47,082 bases of DNA from Bacteroidia bacterium (GTDB taxonomy: Bacteria; Bacteroidota; Bacteroidia; NS11-12g; UBA9320), in the NCBI GenBank assembly GCA_020053795.1, contig JAGVMN010000001.1, forward strand, positions 1 to 47,082. The letters are read 5' to 3'. Position numbers and translations under genes: made by a program. This document shows, in pieces, positions 9,400-16,430 of this stretch. The first letter of the stretch is position 1, and each line of letters begins with the position of its first letter. Below the pieces are notes generated by a model. That model saw nothing but the letters and a program-made list of their open reading frames with translations, was not told the DNA's origin and did no database searches.

Positions 9400-9969
9400 T
9401 TAGAATTTGTAGCTCTCAAATTCTTTCAAACGATCATTGGCTGAGGCGATTTTTATTTTCATGCTATTGATCTCCTGTTGATATTCTAAAGTAGATTTGG
9501 CCATGCCCTCATAACTCTTCTCTAAATTTTCGACCGTTTGATTGAGTCTTTGAGTTGCCTGATTCAGGTTCTGTATATTTTCGTCAAGCGACAAAATGGA
9601 GTCTAACATTTTTTGTAATTGAAGTTCTTTGGTGACGGTCGCCGCTTCTTCCATTTCTTCCAAACCCAAATCCTGATTCGAAATATCGTTGCTACGATCC
9701 TTTAATTGAGGGAAAAGTCTTTCCCAATGGTAGGTCGGTCTGGCAATTTTCCATTCGAACGCCGAAACCAGAAAAATGAAAGCTTCGCCGAGAAGTCCAA
9801 CCATAAAAAGGGTGTCGGCGAATTTCCACCCAAGGAACTTGAATAGAGCTGCTACCAATATGACCGCAGCCCCCAATCCATAAAAGAAGTTGACAAGATC
9901 AAACTTTTTCCTGACGTCCATAGTTTTTTTATTCTTCATCGCATCGCCAAATTCAATGCCATGAGACAT
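9400..9969 (-). CDS. Divergent GldL-like T9SS/gliding motor protein
   Basis: 189 residues with two predicted transmembrane helices: FFYGLGAAVILVAALFKFLGW and ADTLFMVGLLGEAFIFLVSA. Lys44 (ALFKFLGW) and Glu62 (LLGEAF) sit where GldL/PorL carries its membrane-embedded Lys and Glu, the latter needed for proton-driven rotation in characterised GldLM motors. A conserved-type sequence AFEWKIARPTYHWERLFPQL follows, then a cytoplasmic coiled coil (about 100-185, KELQLQKMLDSILSLDENIQNLNQ). Function from family knowledge: inner-membrane stator or ion channel partner of GldM. It is first of a three-gene minus-strand unit (gldL-like, gldM-like, beta-helix/PorG fusion). The start at 9969 gives an N-terminal extension; Met11 is an alternative start. 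Confidence 0.87.
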   Translation of the reverse strand: MSHGIEFGDAMKNKKTMDVRKKFDLVNFFYGLGAAVILVAALFKFLGWKFADTLFMVGLLGEAFIFLVSAFEWKIARPTYHWERLFPQLKDRSNDISNQDLGLEEMEEAATVTKELQLQKMLDSILSLDENIQNLNQATQRLNQTVENLEKSYEGMAKSTLEYQQEINSMKIKIASANDRLKEFESYKF

Positions 9970-10232
9970 ATATTTGATCGAACAGGTAGTGAATGGTTTA
10001 ATATAATTGTAAGTCGGTCATTTAAAGAACTGAATTTCAATGATTCTATCAGACTGAGAAGCTTAGATATCGAATGAAGGAGCTGGTGTTTCTGTCAAAC
10101 ACATTTTCCATGTATGGGAAAAAAAGCTGCGAGACCGAGAAAGCTAATACATTCATTCGGGCATTTTTAACACCAATTTTGAAGTCATTTGTCCTTGTTT
10201 GGATGGAGCGATTATTTGGTAGAGAGGATTCG
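9970..10232. other. Intergenic region upstream of the gldL-like gene
   Basis: No gene recognised. Open frames on both strands here (a plus frame from 10074 and an antisense one from 10324) show no recognisable domain until the transposase remnant begins at about 10233. The promoter of the gldL-like unit should lie near 9975-10050, but I see no convincing TAnnTTTG element. Confidence 0.4.
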
Positions 10233-10473
10233 GTAAAAAGGTATTTCATCAGCGAGTTTCCATACGAGCAAAGTTGCAAAGAGCATTTCCGCAAACAGAG
10301 AGAGCACGAAGGCATTAATTGCAAGCGATGCCAATCAACAAGACCTTATTGGCAGTGTCTTAATAAGCTACAATAAGAAAGGAATATCGGCCAAAGAGTT
10401 GCAAAGGCTGCTTGGTCATAATCGTTACCAGAGCATCCGGACAATGATGCACAAGATAAGAGAAGCCGTGTGA
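10233..10473 (+). pseudogene. Degenerate IS1595-family (ISXO2-like) transposase fragment
   Basis: The plus strand reads FPYEQSCKEHFRKQREHEGINCKRCQSTRPYW, the N-terminal zinc-ribbon region of IS1595-type transposases with the first CxxC. That frame stops at 10374-10376. In a different frame starting at 10375 the sequence reads KKGISAKELQRLLGHNRYQSIRTMMHKIREAV and then stops at 10471-10473. This matches the segment of the same family normally about 40 residues further on (KKGFSAKELQRQLGH..). An internal deletion with frameshift therefore joins the two pieces, and the catalytic domain is missing. No terminal inverted repeats were recognised. Family assignment is from remembered consensus motifs. 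Confidence 0.75.
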
Positions 10474-10567
10474 CAGTGGGATAAAACTATTATCGAAAAC
10501 CTGAATGAAACATGTATTGATGTGCTGTCAGGTGTTCCCACCTGAACTGAGGTAGAGAAGGATCAGA

Positions 10568-10675
10568 ACACGCTGTTTGACATGTTCGGCACGGCATGTT
10601 GAACTATAAGATAAAGCGGATATAGATCCGCATCATCTGTCATTCGGGTTGCCCTGCGGAACAACCCGAATAGCT
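10568..10675. repeat. Structured direct repeat, copy 1 (108 bp), left of the toxin-antitoxin pair
   Basis: Nearly identical to 11243-11348, with two substitutions and a 2-nt indel. It contains three nested inverted repeats in a row: GACATG/CATGTT around 10579-10600, GCGGAT/ATCCGC at 10616-10631, and a 10-bp perfect stem ATTCGGGTTG (10642-10651) with CAACCCGAAT (10662-10671) around a 10-nt loop. The last stem could serve as a terminator for the toxin gene, which ends at 10686 on the minus strand. Confidence 0.85.
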
Positions 10676-10685
10676 AAAAAGGTCG

Positions 10686-10994
10686 TTAGACCTTTTTAAC
10701 GAGATTCTCAACTTCGAGTCTTCGGGCCGAATGGTGAACAGTAAGAATATCAATATGCTCAGACGAAAACACATGGTAGATAATTCTATAATTACCGAGA
10801 ATTATTTCACGTACCTCTTCAATATCGGCCTCGGGTACCATACGACCACTCAAAGGATATGTTTTTAACAGCTTTACGGCATTTCTTATTCTTGATACCG
10901 TAATTCTTGCATATCTGACAGAGTCTTTGGCTATGAAATCGGCAATATTTGTCAGATTGGCAATTGACTGGTCAGTCCAGTTTATACGAGCCAT
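10686..10994 (-). CDS. RelE/ParE-family toxin of a type II toxin-antitoxin system
   Basis: 102 residues with the ParE/RelE fold signature: INWTDQSIANLTNIADFIAKDS at the N-terminus, VRYARITVSRIRNAVKLLKTYPLSGRMVPE in the centre, and the C-terminal strands VREIILGNYRIIYHVFSSEHIDILTVHHSAR. ParE-like members poison DNA gyrase and RelE-like members cleave mRNA on the ribosome; sequence alone does not decide here. The gene overlaps the upstream antitoxin by 13 nt, the usual coupling. The pair is bracketed by direct repeats at 10568-10675 and 11243-11348. Confidence 0.9.
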   Translation of the reverse strand: MARINWTDQSIANLTNIADFIAKDSVRYARITVSRIRNAVKLLKTYPLSGRMVPEADIEEVREIILGNYRIIYHVFSSEHIDILTVHHSARRLEVENLVKKV

Positions 10995-11164
10995 TTAGGA
11001 AGCTTTTTATCCAGTTCCTCATCTGGAGTTACTTGTCCCGTTACGCTTTGATGAAGGCCGGTTTCAATTTTTTCTAATAAAAAAATTCTGTCGATCACTT
11101 CATCAACTGAAAAATGTTCCGGAAGCTGCCTGATGGTTTCTATTAATTTTTCTCGTGTAAGCAT
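10982..11164 (-). CDS. Antitoxin partner of the RelE/ParE toxin
   Basis: 60 residues from the ATG at 11164. The frame extends to 11197, but the internal ATG gives the same length as the orphan paralogue at 11503-11685. The sequence MLTREKLIETIRQLPEHFSVDEVIDRIFLLEKIETG is helical and acidic, followed by a flexible tail (VTPDEELDKKLPKWLV) that would wrap the toxin. This type of short antitoxin is common beside RelE/ParE toxins in Bacteroidota. It is first in the operon and overlaps the toxin by 13 nt. Such antitoxins usually repress their own promoter, which would lie around 11165-11240. Confidence 0.85.
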   Translation of the reverse strand: MLTREKLIETIRQLPEHFSVDEVIDRIFLLEKIETGLHQSVTGQVTPDEELDKKLPKWLV

Positions 11165-11242
11165 TGTCCTGCAGTATTGTTCCCCAAAGGTAGCCAATAA
11201 TTATTTTTCTCTTTCTATTCCTTTAACATTTTTTCTTGCCTT

Positions 11243-11348
11243 ACACGCTGTTTGACATGTTCGGCACGGCATGTCGAACTATAAGATAAAGCAGATATAT
11301 CCGCATCATCTGTCATTCGGGTTGCCCTGCGGAACAACCCGAATAGCT
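11243..11348. repeat. Structured direct repeat, copy 2 (106 bp), right of the toxin-antitoxin pair
   Basis: Second copy of 10568-10675, same orientation, 675 bp away. Hairpin 1 (GACATG/CATGTC) is perfect here. Hairpin 2 carries a G-to-A change and lacks two loop bases. The 10-bp stem ATTCGGGTTG (11315-11324) with CAACCCGAAT (11335-11344) is intact. Outside the repeat the two sites have no similarity, so the boundaries are sharp. Confidence 0.85.
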
Positions 11349-11502
11349 GAAAACTGTCAGATTCAGGTGACCGCCCAATCCGTCTTGTATGATTCGCATC
11401 AACGTTGATAAGCGACTGTCTCTGGCTTTGTTCTCTACTTTTCCCAAAAAACTCCAACTTAACAAATCTACCAATCCGTATATTTGAAACAAAATATGGA
11501 TT

Positions 11503-11685
11503 ATGCTCACTAAAAAGAAAGTCATGCAGACCGTCAGTTCTCTCCCGGATTCTTTTTCCATTGAAGAAATCATTGACAGACTTGTGTTATTGCAGAAGAT
11601 TGAGACTGGCATCAAACAATCCGCAGCAGGACAAACATTCTCGACGGTAGATGCCAAAGCAAGACTGATGAAATCCTTCAGTTAA
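11503..11685 (+). CDS. Orphan antitoxin paralogue
   Basis: 60 residues. MLTKKKVMQTVSSLPDSF then SIEEIIDRLVLLQKIETG aligns without gaps to the paired antitoxin (MLTREKLIETIRQLPEHF then SVDEVIDRIFLLEKIETG) and then diverges in the toxin-binding tail (FSTVDAKARLMKSFS). No toxin frame follows; the next gene is a cytochrome starting at 11759. It points away from the toxin-antitoxin pair, with one direct repeat between them. It may be a remnant of a second module or an anti-addiction antitoxin that neutralises a related toxin. Both readings are inference. Confidence 0.75.
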   Translation: MLTKKKVMQTVSSLPDSFSIEEIIDRLVLLQKIETGIKQSAAGQTFSTVDAKARLMKSFS

Positions 11686-11758
11686 TCCTATTTACTTCTC
11701 AAATCAAAAATCGTTAATCCTTGTTCTTAAATCAAAAAACCTCTTTTAAGAATCTTCC

Positions 11759-13639
11759 TTGCATCTAAACCTAAAATATTCCATTACTGCCCTCATCGTT
11801 GTCCTCTATCTGGGGCTTAACCTCGTTTGTAATAACGGTTCTAAAGACAAAGTCCTGATGCCACAGGATACCGCTTCCTATGTCGGGAAACAAATCTGCG
11901 GCACCTGTCACGAGGATCATTATCAGAGTTTCATGCATACCGGCATGGGGCAGAGCTTTGATCTGGCCACCCATACTAAAAGCTCTGCACGTTTTGATGG
12001 GAACACTGCGGTTTACGATTCTTCTGTCAACATGTGGTATGCCCCTTTTTGGGTAGGAGACAGTCTTTACATCCGCGAATTCAGGCTTGACAACAAAGAC
12101 ACCATTTACAAACGCGAACAACGGGTGGACTATATCATCGGCTCGGGGCAGCACACCAACTCGCACCTGTTTAGGATCAACGGATTTATGTATCAGGCTC
12201 CACTGACCTGGTACGCCCAGCAAGAAAATTGGGATTTGCCACCGGGATTTGAAACGCACAACAGCCGCTTTAGCCGCATGGTGGACGTGGAATGCATCAG
12301 TTGCCACAACGCCATGCCTGTGATGGAGGCAGTCAGCGACAGAAGGTTTACTTTCGTTGGCAATGGGATAGATTGTGAGCGTTGCCACGGACCGGGCAGT
12401 GCCCATGTCAACTACATACAGTGGCACCCAAAAAACAGGGAGCCACAACACGGCAAGTATATCATCAATCCGGTGAAGCTTGAAATGGACAGGCTGATAG
12501 ATGTCTGCCAGAGGTGCCATCTGCAGGGCAACAATGTTTTGAAACCCGGAAAAAAGTTTACAGACTTCCGGCCGGGAATGAAACTCTCGGATGTTTTCGA
12601 AATCTACTTGCCCGAATACGACGGAAACGAAAACACATTTAACATGGCCAACCACGCCCAGCGGTTGCAGAAAAGTAAGTGCTTCATTGCTACAAATAAA
12701 AAGGGAAACGCCAAAGGTCTGACCTGCATCACCTGTCACAATCCGCATGTTTCGGTCAGCCAGACGAAAACATCTGTTTTCAATACGGCCTGCAACGGTT
12801 GCCATCAGAAAAAGGGCTGCACCATTCACAAGCAAGAGATGCTTAAAGCAGGATCTAATTGTGTCAGTTGCCACATGCCCTTAACAGGAACGCTGGACAT
12901 TCCACATGTTTCGGTTCACGATCACTATATCAGAAAGCCTTCTGAAAAAACAGCAGAAAAAGGAAAACTGAAAGGTCTTTACTGCGTCAACAATCCACAT
13001 CCCGAAAAAGCCCAACTGGCCTCGGCCTATTTGAGTTATTACGAGAAATTCGAAGCCAATCCACTCTATCGTGAGAAGGCATTTGAACTTTTGAAAGAAA
13101 TAAATAATCCGGTTTTATGGATCCATTATCACTATCAGATTCAGGATTTCGGGGCCATCATCAAAAAGGTTTCATCGTTGGAAAATCAAAATCCGGATGC
13201 CATGACTTGCTACAGGATTGCCACGGCTTACAAACAGCAATCGAACTTTGCAGGGGCCGAAGACTGGTATTTCAAAGCACTGGAACTGGAAAAAGGTTAT
13301 GTTGAGTTTTATGTTGATTATGCCGCTGTACTTCTCCGAACAAAGAAACCGGATGAAGCCGAACGCCTGCTAAAAAAGGCGGAGAAGCTTTTTCCCAATT
13401 TAGAAAAAGTTCATTCAGGGTTGGGTTATATAGCCTTTTTGGGTGGAGACTATGCCAGAGCCAAAACACTTTATAAAAAAGCACTTTCGCTGAATCCCGA
13501 TCATATCATCACCCTTGAAAATATGGCCCAGTTATATGTAGTTGTAAATGACAAAAAAGCGGCTGCTGTTTATTTGAAACGGATATTGAAAATTAATCCG
13601 AAGCATGAGAAAGCTTTGAGTTTGATGGCCGTTGACTGA
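11759..13639 (+). CDS. Secreted heptaheme c-type cytochrome with C-terminal TPR repeats
   Basis: 626 residues. Seven CxxCH haem-binding motifs are visible: CGTCH, CISCH, CERCH, CQRCH, CITCH, CNGCH and CVSCH, all within the first ~390 residues. The C-terminal part (~440-626) is a set of TPR helices (DAMTCYRIATAYKQQSNFAGAEDWYFKALE; NPDHIITLENMAQLY). Family knowledge: periplasmic or surface multihaem electron-transfer protein of the cytochrome c554/c3-like class with a protein-interaction tail; the substrate is unknown. The only start that keeps the hydrophobic export segment (SITALIVVLYLGLNLVC) is TTG 11759. The first ATG lies at the codon for residue 34 and would remove it. An upstream in-frame stop at 11747-11749 excludes a longer protein. 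Confidence 0.88.
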   Translation: MHLNLKYSITALIVVLYLGLNLVCNNGSKDKVLMPQDTASYVGKQICGTCHEDHYQSFMHTGMGQSFDLATHTKSSARFDGNTAVYDSSVNMWYAPFWVGDSLYIREFRLDNKDTIYKREQRVDYIIGSGQHTNSHLFRINGFMYQAPLTWYAQQENWDLPPGFETHNSRFSRMVDVECISCHNAMPVMEAVSDRRFTFVGNGIDCERCHGPGSAHVNYIQWHPKNREPQHGKYIINPVKLEMDRLIDVCQRCHLQGNNVLKPGKKFTDFRPGMKLSDVFEIYLPEYDGNENTFNMANHAQRLQKSKCFIATNKKGNAKGLTCITCHNPHVSVSQTKTSVFNTACNGCHQKKGCTIHKQEMLKAGSNCVSCHMPLTGTLDIPHVSVHDHYIRKPSEKTAEKGKLKGLYCVNNPHPEKAQLASAYLSYYEKFEANPLYREKAFELLKEINNPVLWIHYHYQIQDFGAIIKKVSSLENQNPDAMTCYRIATAYKQQSNFAGAEDWYFKALELEKGYVEFYVDYAAVLLRTKKPDEAERLLKKAEKLFPNLEKVHSGLGYIAFLGGDYARAKTLYKKALSLNPDHIITLENMAQLYVVVNDKKAAAVYLKRILKINPKHEKALSLMAVD

Positions 13640-13690
13640 AGTCAACAAGAATATCATTTTGAGAAGTTAAGTAGCATATTTCAAAAATAT

Positions 13691-14374
13691 CTAAAAGGCA
13701 AACCCAATATGGAATAAACTGGTAAGATTAAAGGGCTTTTCCAAAAAATTATCACAACTTGAATCATCACAAACTGGTTGTGGGGAAATAAAAACTCCGA
13801 GTTTAGATTCAATATAAAACTCAATATCCGGCTTCTTTTCAAATGGGGAAAAAGAAAACCTGTTAAGGAAACATATTGACGTGGCAATCCCCTTTTCTAA
13901 GGGAAGATCCGGTAGAAAAGGATCATAGATGTCCTTTTGCCTATTGAAAAATTCTCCAGACACATTAAACCCATTTGCGATTTCACAATGGTGTTTGAGC
14001 TTCTTGTGCCAAAGAAAATTGACAGAAGCAAAGCTTTTTCTGTAAGTCAAACTGTAAAGACTTTCTATTACGGTATCGCGTCCGGGTGCACAACCAGAAT
14101 GCCAACCACTCCCTGTAAGTGAATCACAATAAAGAAAAACGCCGTTGCTTGTAACTTTATTGGGTTGCATAAACCCATACTGAATTCCCCATGAAAAACC
14201 ATTTTCAAACCTCCAACTAATGCCAAAAGTTGAGTTTAAGCGAAACTCGAAACCGTTTCATGTAATAGCTCCAAACCCAGTCTGGGCATTAAATCTGATT
14301 TGGCTATGACCAAAAAGAGAAGCCGTCAACAGAAAAAGCAATAAGGCTGTTTTTTTGAAAATTGCTGGAGACAT
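13691..14374 (-). pseudogene. Outer-membrane beta-barrel protein gene interrupted by one in-frame TGA
   Basis: Reading from ATG 14374 gives a normal signal peptide (MSPAIFKKTALLLFLLTASLFGHSQ) and barrel-like sequence (IRFNAQTGFGAIT), then TGA at 14258-14260. The same frame continues NGFEFRLNSTFGISWRFENG and runs to the stop at 13691. The last part has alternating strand-like sequence and ends LTSLFHIGFAF, with a terminal Phe as in outer-membrane barrels. Only codon 39 of about 228 is broken. It is either a very recent pseudogene or a sequencing or assembly error. The function of the intact barrel is unknown. It is convergent with the cytochrome gene, with 51 bp between. Confidence 0.75.
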
Positions 14375-14440
14375 TCGGTATTGAAAGTTTGGCCAGACAA
14401 ATGTACCTTTATTCTCCGATGGTTATTGGAAATATACCAT

Positions 14441-14474
14441 TTTTGATATCCTACATATTTTGATATCCTACATA
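14441..14474. repeat. Perfect 17-bp tandem duplication
   Basis: TTTTGATATCCTACATA occurs at 14441-14457 and again at 14458-14474. It lies in the 280-bp gene-free stretch 14375-14654, which otherwise holds no recognised gene. Confidence 0.8.
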
Positions 14475-14654
14475 AAAAATCCCAGCCACCCAGCATGGAC
14501 TTTTAAACCGAAAAAACCAATTCTGCATATCTTTTTATTACCAGACAAAGAAAGTGGGTGGGTTTTCAGGCAAAGCCCTAACTAAAGGTAACTTTACGGA
14601 TAAGCATTTAATTTTTATGTTGATCCAAAAGCTCAGCAAAAAATTGCTTACAAT

Positions 14655-15695
14655 TCAATTTTTAAATCTGCCTTTACTAAAAATCCTGATTCCTCTATCC
14701 TGTCCTCTTCGCAAATCCTTCTGAACATCCAAAGGTAACTGTGTTATTTTCAAACAAGCGTCACTGCAACATCCTTTCATTCGGTCTGCACATTCACGGC
14801 ATTGAATAAACAAGAGGTTGCAAGCGACGTTTTTGCAGTTGGAGTGGCGATCAAAAGGCATTCCGCATTGATGGCAGTGAGCAATCAGTTCTTCCCCTAT
14901 GGTTTCCTCCAGTCGTTCGTCAAACACAAAATTTTTACCCCTGAACTTGTTTTCAAGCCCTTTGGCTTTCACATCCTTTGCATATTTGATGATGCCTCCC
15001 TCGAGGTGATAAACGTTCTCAAAACCCTTGTAACGCATATAGGCACTGGCCTTCTCGCAGCGGATACCTCCGGTACAATACATCACCACCTTCTTGTCCT
15101 TTTTGTCTTCCAGTTCCTGAACCACCACCGGCAATTGTTCCCTGAAAGTGTCCACATCAGGGCACCAGGCTTTATCAAACCTGCCCACTTCCGACTCATA
15201 ATGATTTCGCATGTCTATGATCATCGTATCGGGGTCATCGGTCATTTTATTAAAGTCTTCCGCACTCAGGTATGTTCCGGTGTTCAGGGCGTCGAAGCTC
15301 GGATCATCAATCCCGTCAGCCACTATTTTCTTGCGGTTCTTTATTTTCAAAACATAAAAGGATTTCCCGGTTTCTTCTATGGCCAAATTCAGACGCAGGT
15401 CTTTCAAAAAACTAATCCCTTTCAAAAAACTTTCGAAGCCGGCATATTGACTCAGCGGAACACTTATTTGGGCATTGATGCCTTCGGAAGCCACATAGAT
15501 TCTTCCCAATACCCCTAAATCATTCAAATGAATAAACAGATGATCGCGGAACAATTCAGGGTTTTCTATCCGACAATATCTGTAAAAAGAAATAGTCATC
15601 CGCTTTTCGTCAGAGGCCATCATTTCTTCCTTCAACAAGTCTTTGCTTACCTTGTTAAACAAAACAGGTTTCTTCTTTTTTTGTCCTTGCTCCAC
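14655..15695 (-). CDS. trhO: tRNA uridine(34) hydroxylase (rhodanese-family)
   Basis: TrhO (YceA) makes 5-hydroxyuridine at the wobble position of tRNAs, a step toward (m)cmo5U, using oxygen. The 346 residues fit: an N-terminal acylphosphatase-like domain (ITISFYRYCRIENP-type, GRIYVASEGINAQISVP), a rhodanese domain with FDALNTGTYL and DMRNHYESEVGRF, and active-site Cys207 in YCTGGIRCEKASAYM. A Cys-rich C-terminal region (HCHQCGMPFDRHSNCKN, CRECADRMKGCCSDAC) suggests a metal site as in other long TrhO proteins. The start is GTG 15695, supported by a TAnnTTTG element 24-31 bp upstream. Met25 and Met26 are alternatives. Confidence 0.93.
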   Translation of the reverse strand: MEQGQKKKKPVLFNKVSKDLLKEEMMASDEKRMTISFYRYCRIENPELFRDHLFIHLNDLGVLGRIYVASEGINAQISVPLSQYAGFESFLKGISFLKDLRLNLAIEETGKSFYVLKIKNRKKIVADGIDDPSFDALNTGTYLSAEDFNKMTDDPDTMIIDMRNHYESEVGRFDKAWCPDVDTFREQLPVVVQELEDKKDKKVVMYCTGGIRCEKASAYMRYKGFENVYHLEGGIIKYAKDVKAKGLENKFRGKNFVFDERLEETIGEELIAHCHQCGMPFDRHSNCKNVACNLLFIQCRECADRMKGCCSDACLKITQLPLDVQKDLRRGQDRGIRIFSKGRFKN

Positions 15696-15718
15696 TGATC
15701 GGGTCTTTTAACAGGCCG

Positions 15719-15726
15719 CAAAGTTA
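15719..15726 (-). promoter_or_regulatory. Bacteroidota-type -7 promoter element for trhO
   Basis: TAACTTTG on the minus strand matches the TAnnTTTG consensus exactly, about 24 bp before the GTG start. No clear -33 TTG is seen at the usual spacing. Confidence 0.5.
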
Positions 15727-15836
15727 GTGATCTCATATTTTCTTCATTAATGTGGAAGGAAAATCATTTTATATGATCGGCAATGGCAAAGGACCTTTCC
15801 AAACAGAATGTCAACTATTGGTCAAACAATAAAGAA

Positions 15837-15872
15837 TTTTTGCTGAATTATTGGTGAACATTATTACTTTTG
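15837..15872 (+). promoter_or_regulatory. Promoter of rimP-nusA-infB
   Basis: TTTTTG at 15837-15842 (-33) and TACTTTTG at 15865-15872 (-7, an exact TAnnTTTG) are separated by 22 bp. Transcription would start near 15879, giving a leader of about 58 nt that contains the hairpin at 15900-15925. Confidence 0.65.
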
Positions 15873-15899
15873 CGGCAATAATAAAAACCGAAAGTTTGG

Positions 15900-15925
15900 A
15901 GGGGATAAATATGATCCCCTTTTTT
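15900..15925 (+). terminator. Terminator-like hairpin in the rimP-nusA-infB leader (attenuator candidate)
   Basis: AGGGGAT (15900-15906) pairs with ATCCCCT (15914-15920) around a 7-nt loop, and T residues run to 15925. The rimP start codon is only 12 nt downstream. This has the form of an intrinsic terminator placed inside the leader of the operon that encodes the elongation/termination factor NusA. Control by NusA-modulated readthrough is known for the E. coli nusA operon; here it is inference. Confidence 0.65.
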
Positions 15926-15936
15926 ATTACACAGAT

Positions 15937-16422
15937 ATGCAGCTCGAAACGCTTATTACGGAATTGGTAAAAAGGAAATTGGAAGGCACGGATTTATTTC
16001 TGGTGGAATTGAAGACTAATAGCTCAGGTAACAAGATTCAGGTGTACATAGATGGTGACAATGGAGTGAGCATTGGAACATGTGCAGAGGTGAGTCGGGC
16101 TGTTTCCCATGGTCTTGATGAAGCCGAATTGCCTGATAACAGGTTTACATTCGAGATTTCGAGTCCGGGTGTGGACCAACCGCTGAAACTGTTGCGTCAG
16201 TATCCGAAGCATATCGGACGAAAAGTTGAGGTGATGACTACCGATGGGGTGCTGTTGAGAGGAAAGTTGGGGGCCGTATCGGAAAATGAGTTAGCCTTGT
16301 TGCCGGAGTTGGGAAAAGTGAAAGGACCCGATGGCAGTAGAGTGAAAAAAGAATCAGCAGGCCCTGTTTTGGTGTCTGTTGAGAGTATTAAAGAAACAAA
16401 AGTATTATTGTCATTTAAATAA
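15937..16422 (+). CDS. rimP: Ribosome maturation factor RimP
   Basis: RimP binds the 30S precursor and is needed for its maturation. The 161 residues show the two-domain plan: an N-terminal alpha/beta domain with LFLVELKTNSSGNKIQVYIDGDNGVSIGTCAEVSRAV and the hallmark FEISSPGVDQPLKLLRQYPKHIGRKVEV, then a C-terminal SH3-like barrel (GVLLRGKLGAVSENELALLPE). The gene order rimP-nusA-infB is widely conserved and confirms the call. It is 8 bp from nusA. Confidence 0.97.
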   Translation: MQLETLITELVKRKLEGTDLFLVELKTNSSGNKIQVYIDGDNGVSIGTCAEVSRAVSHGLDEAELPDNRFTFEISSPGVDQPLKLLRQYPKHIGRKVEVMTTDGVLLRGKLGAVSENELALLPELGKVKGPDGSRVKKESAGPVLVSVESIKETKVLLSFK

Positions 16423-16430
16423 TTTGTAAG

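Noticed and set aside
10529-10544. CAGGTG/CACCTG hairpin between the IS remnant and repeat copy 1
   Set aside because: Six-base stem with a 4-nt loop and no T-run; not strong enough to assign a role.
10568-11348. Integron attC sites flanking the toxin-antitoxin pair
   Set aside because: No GTTRRRY/RYYYAAC core sites were found in the repeats and there is no integrase gene in the window.
11771-12874. 367-codon open frame on the minus strand
   Set aside because: It mirrors the heptaheme cytochrome, whose seven CxxCH motifs fix the plus strand as coding; the antisense protein has no known motifs.
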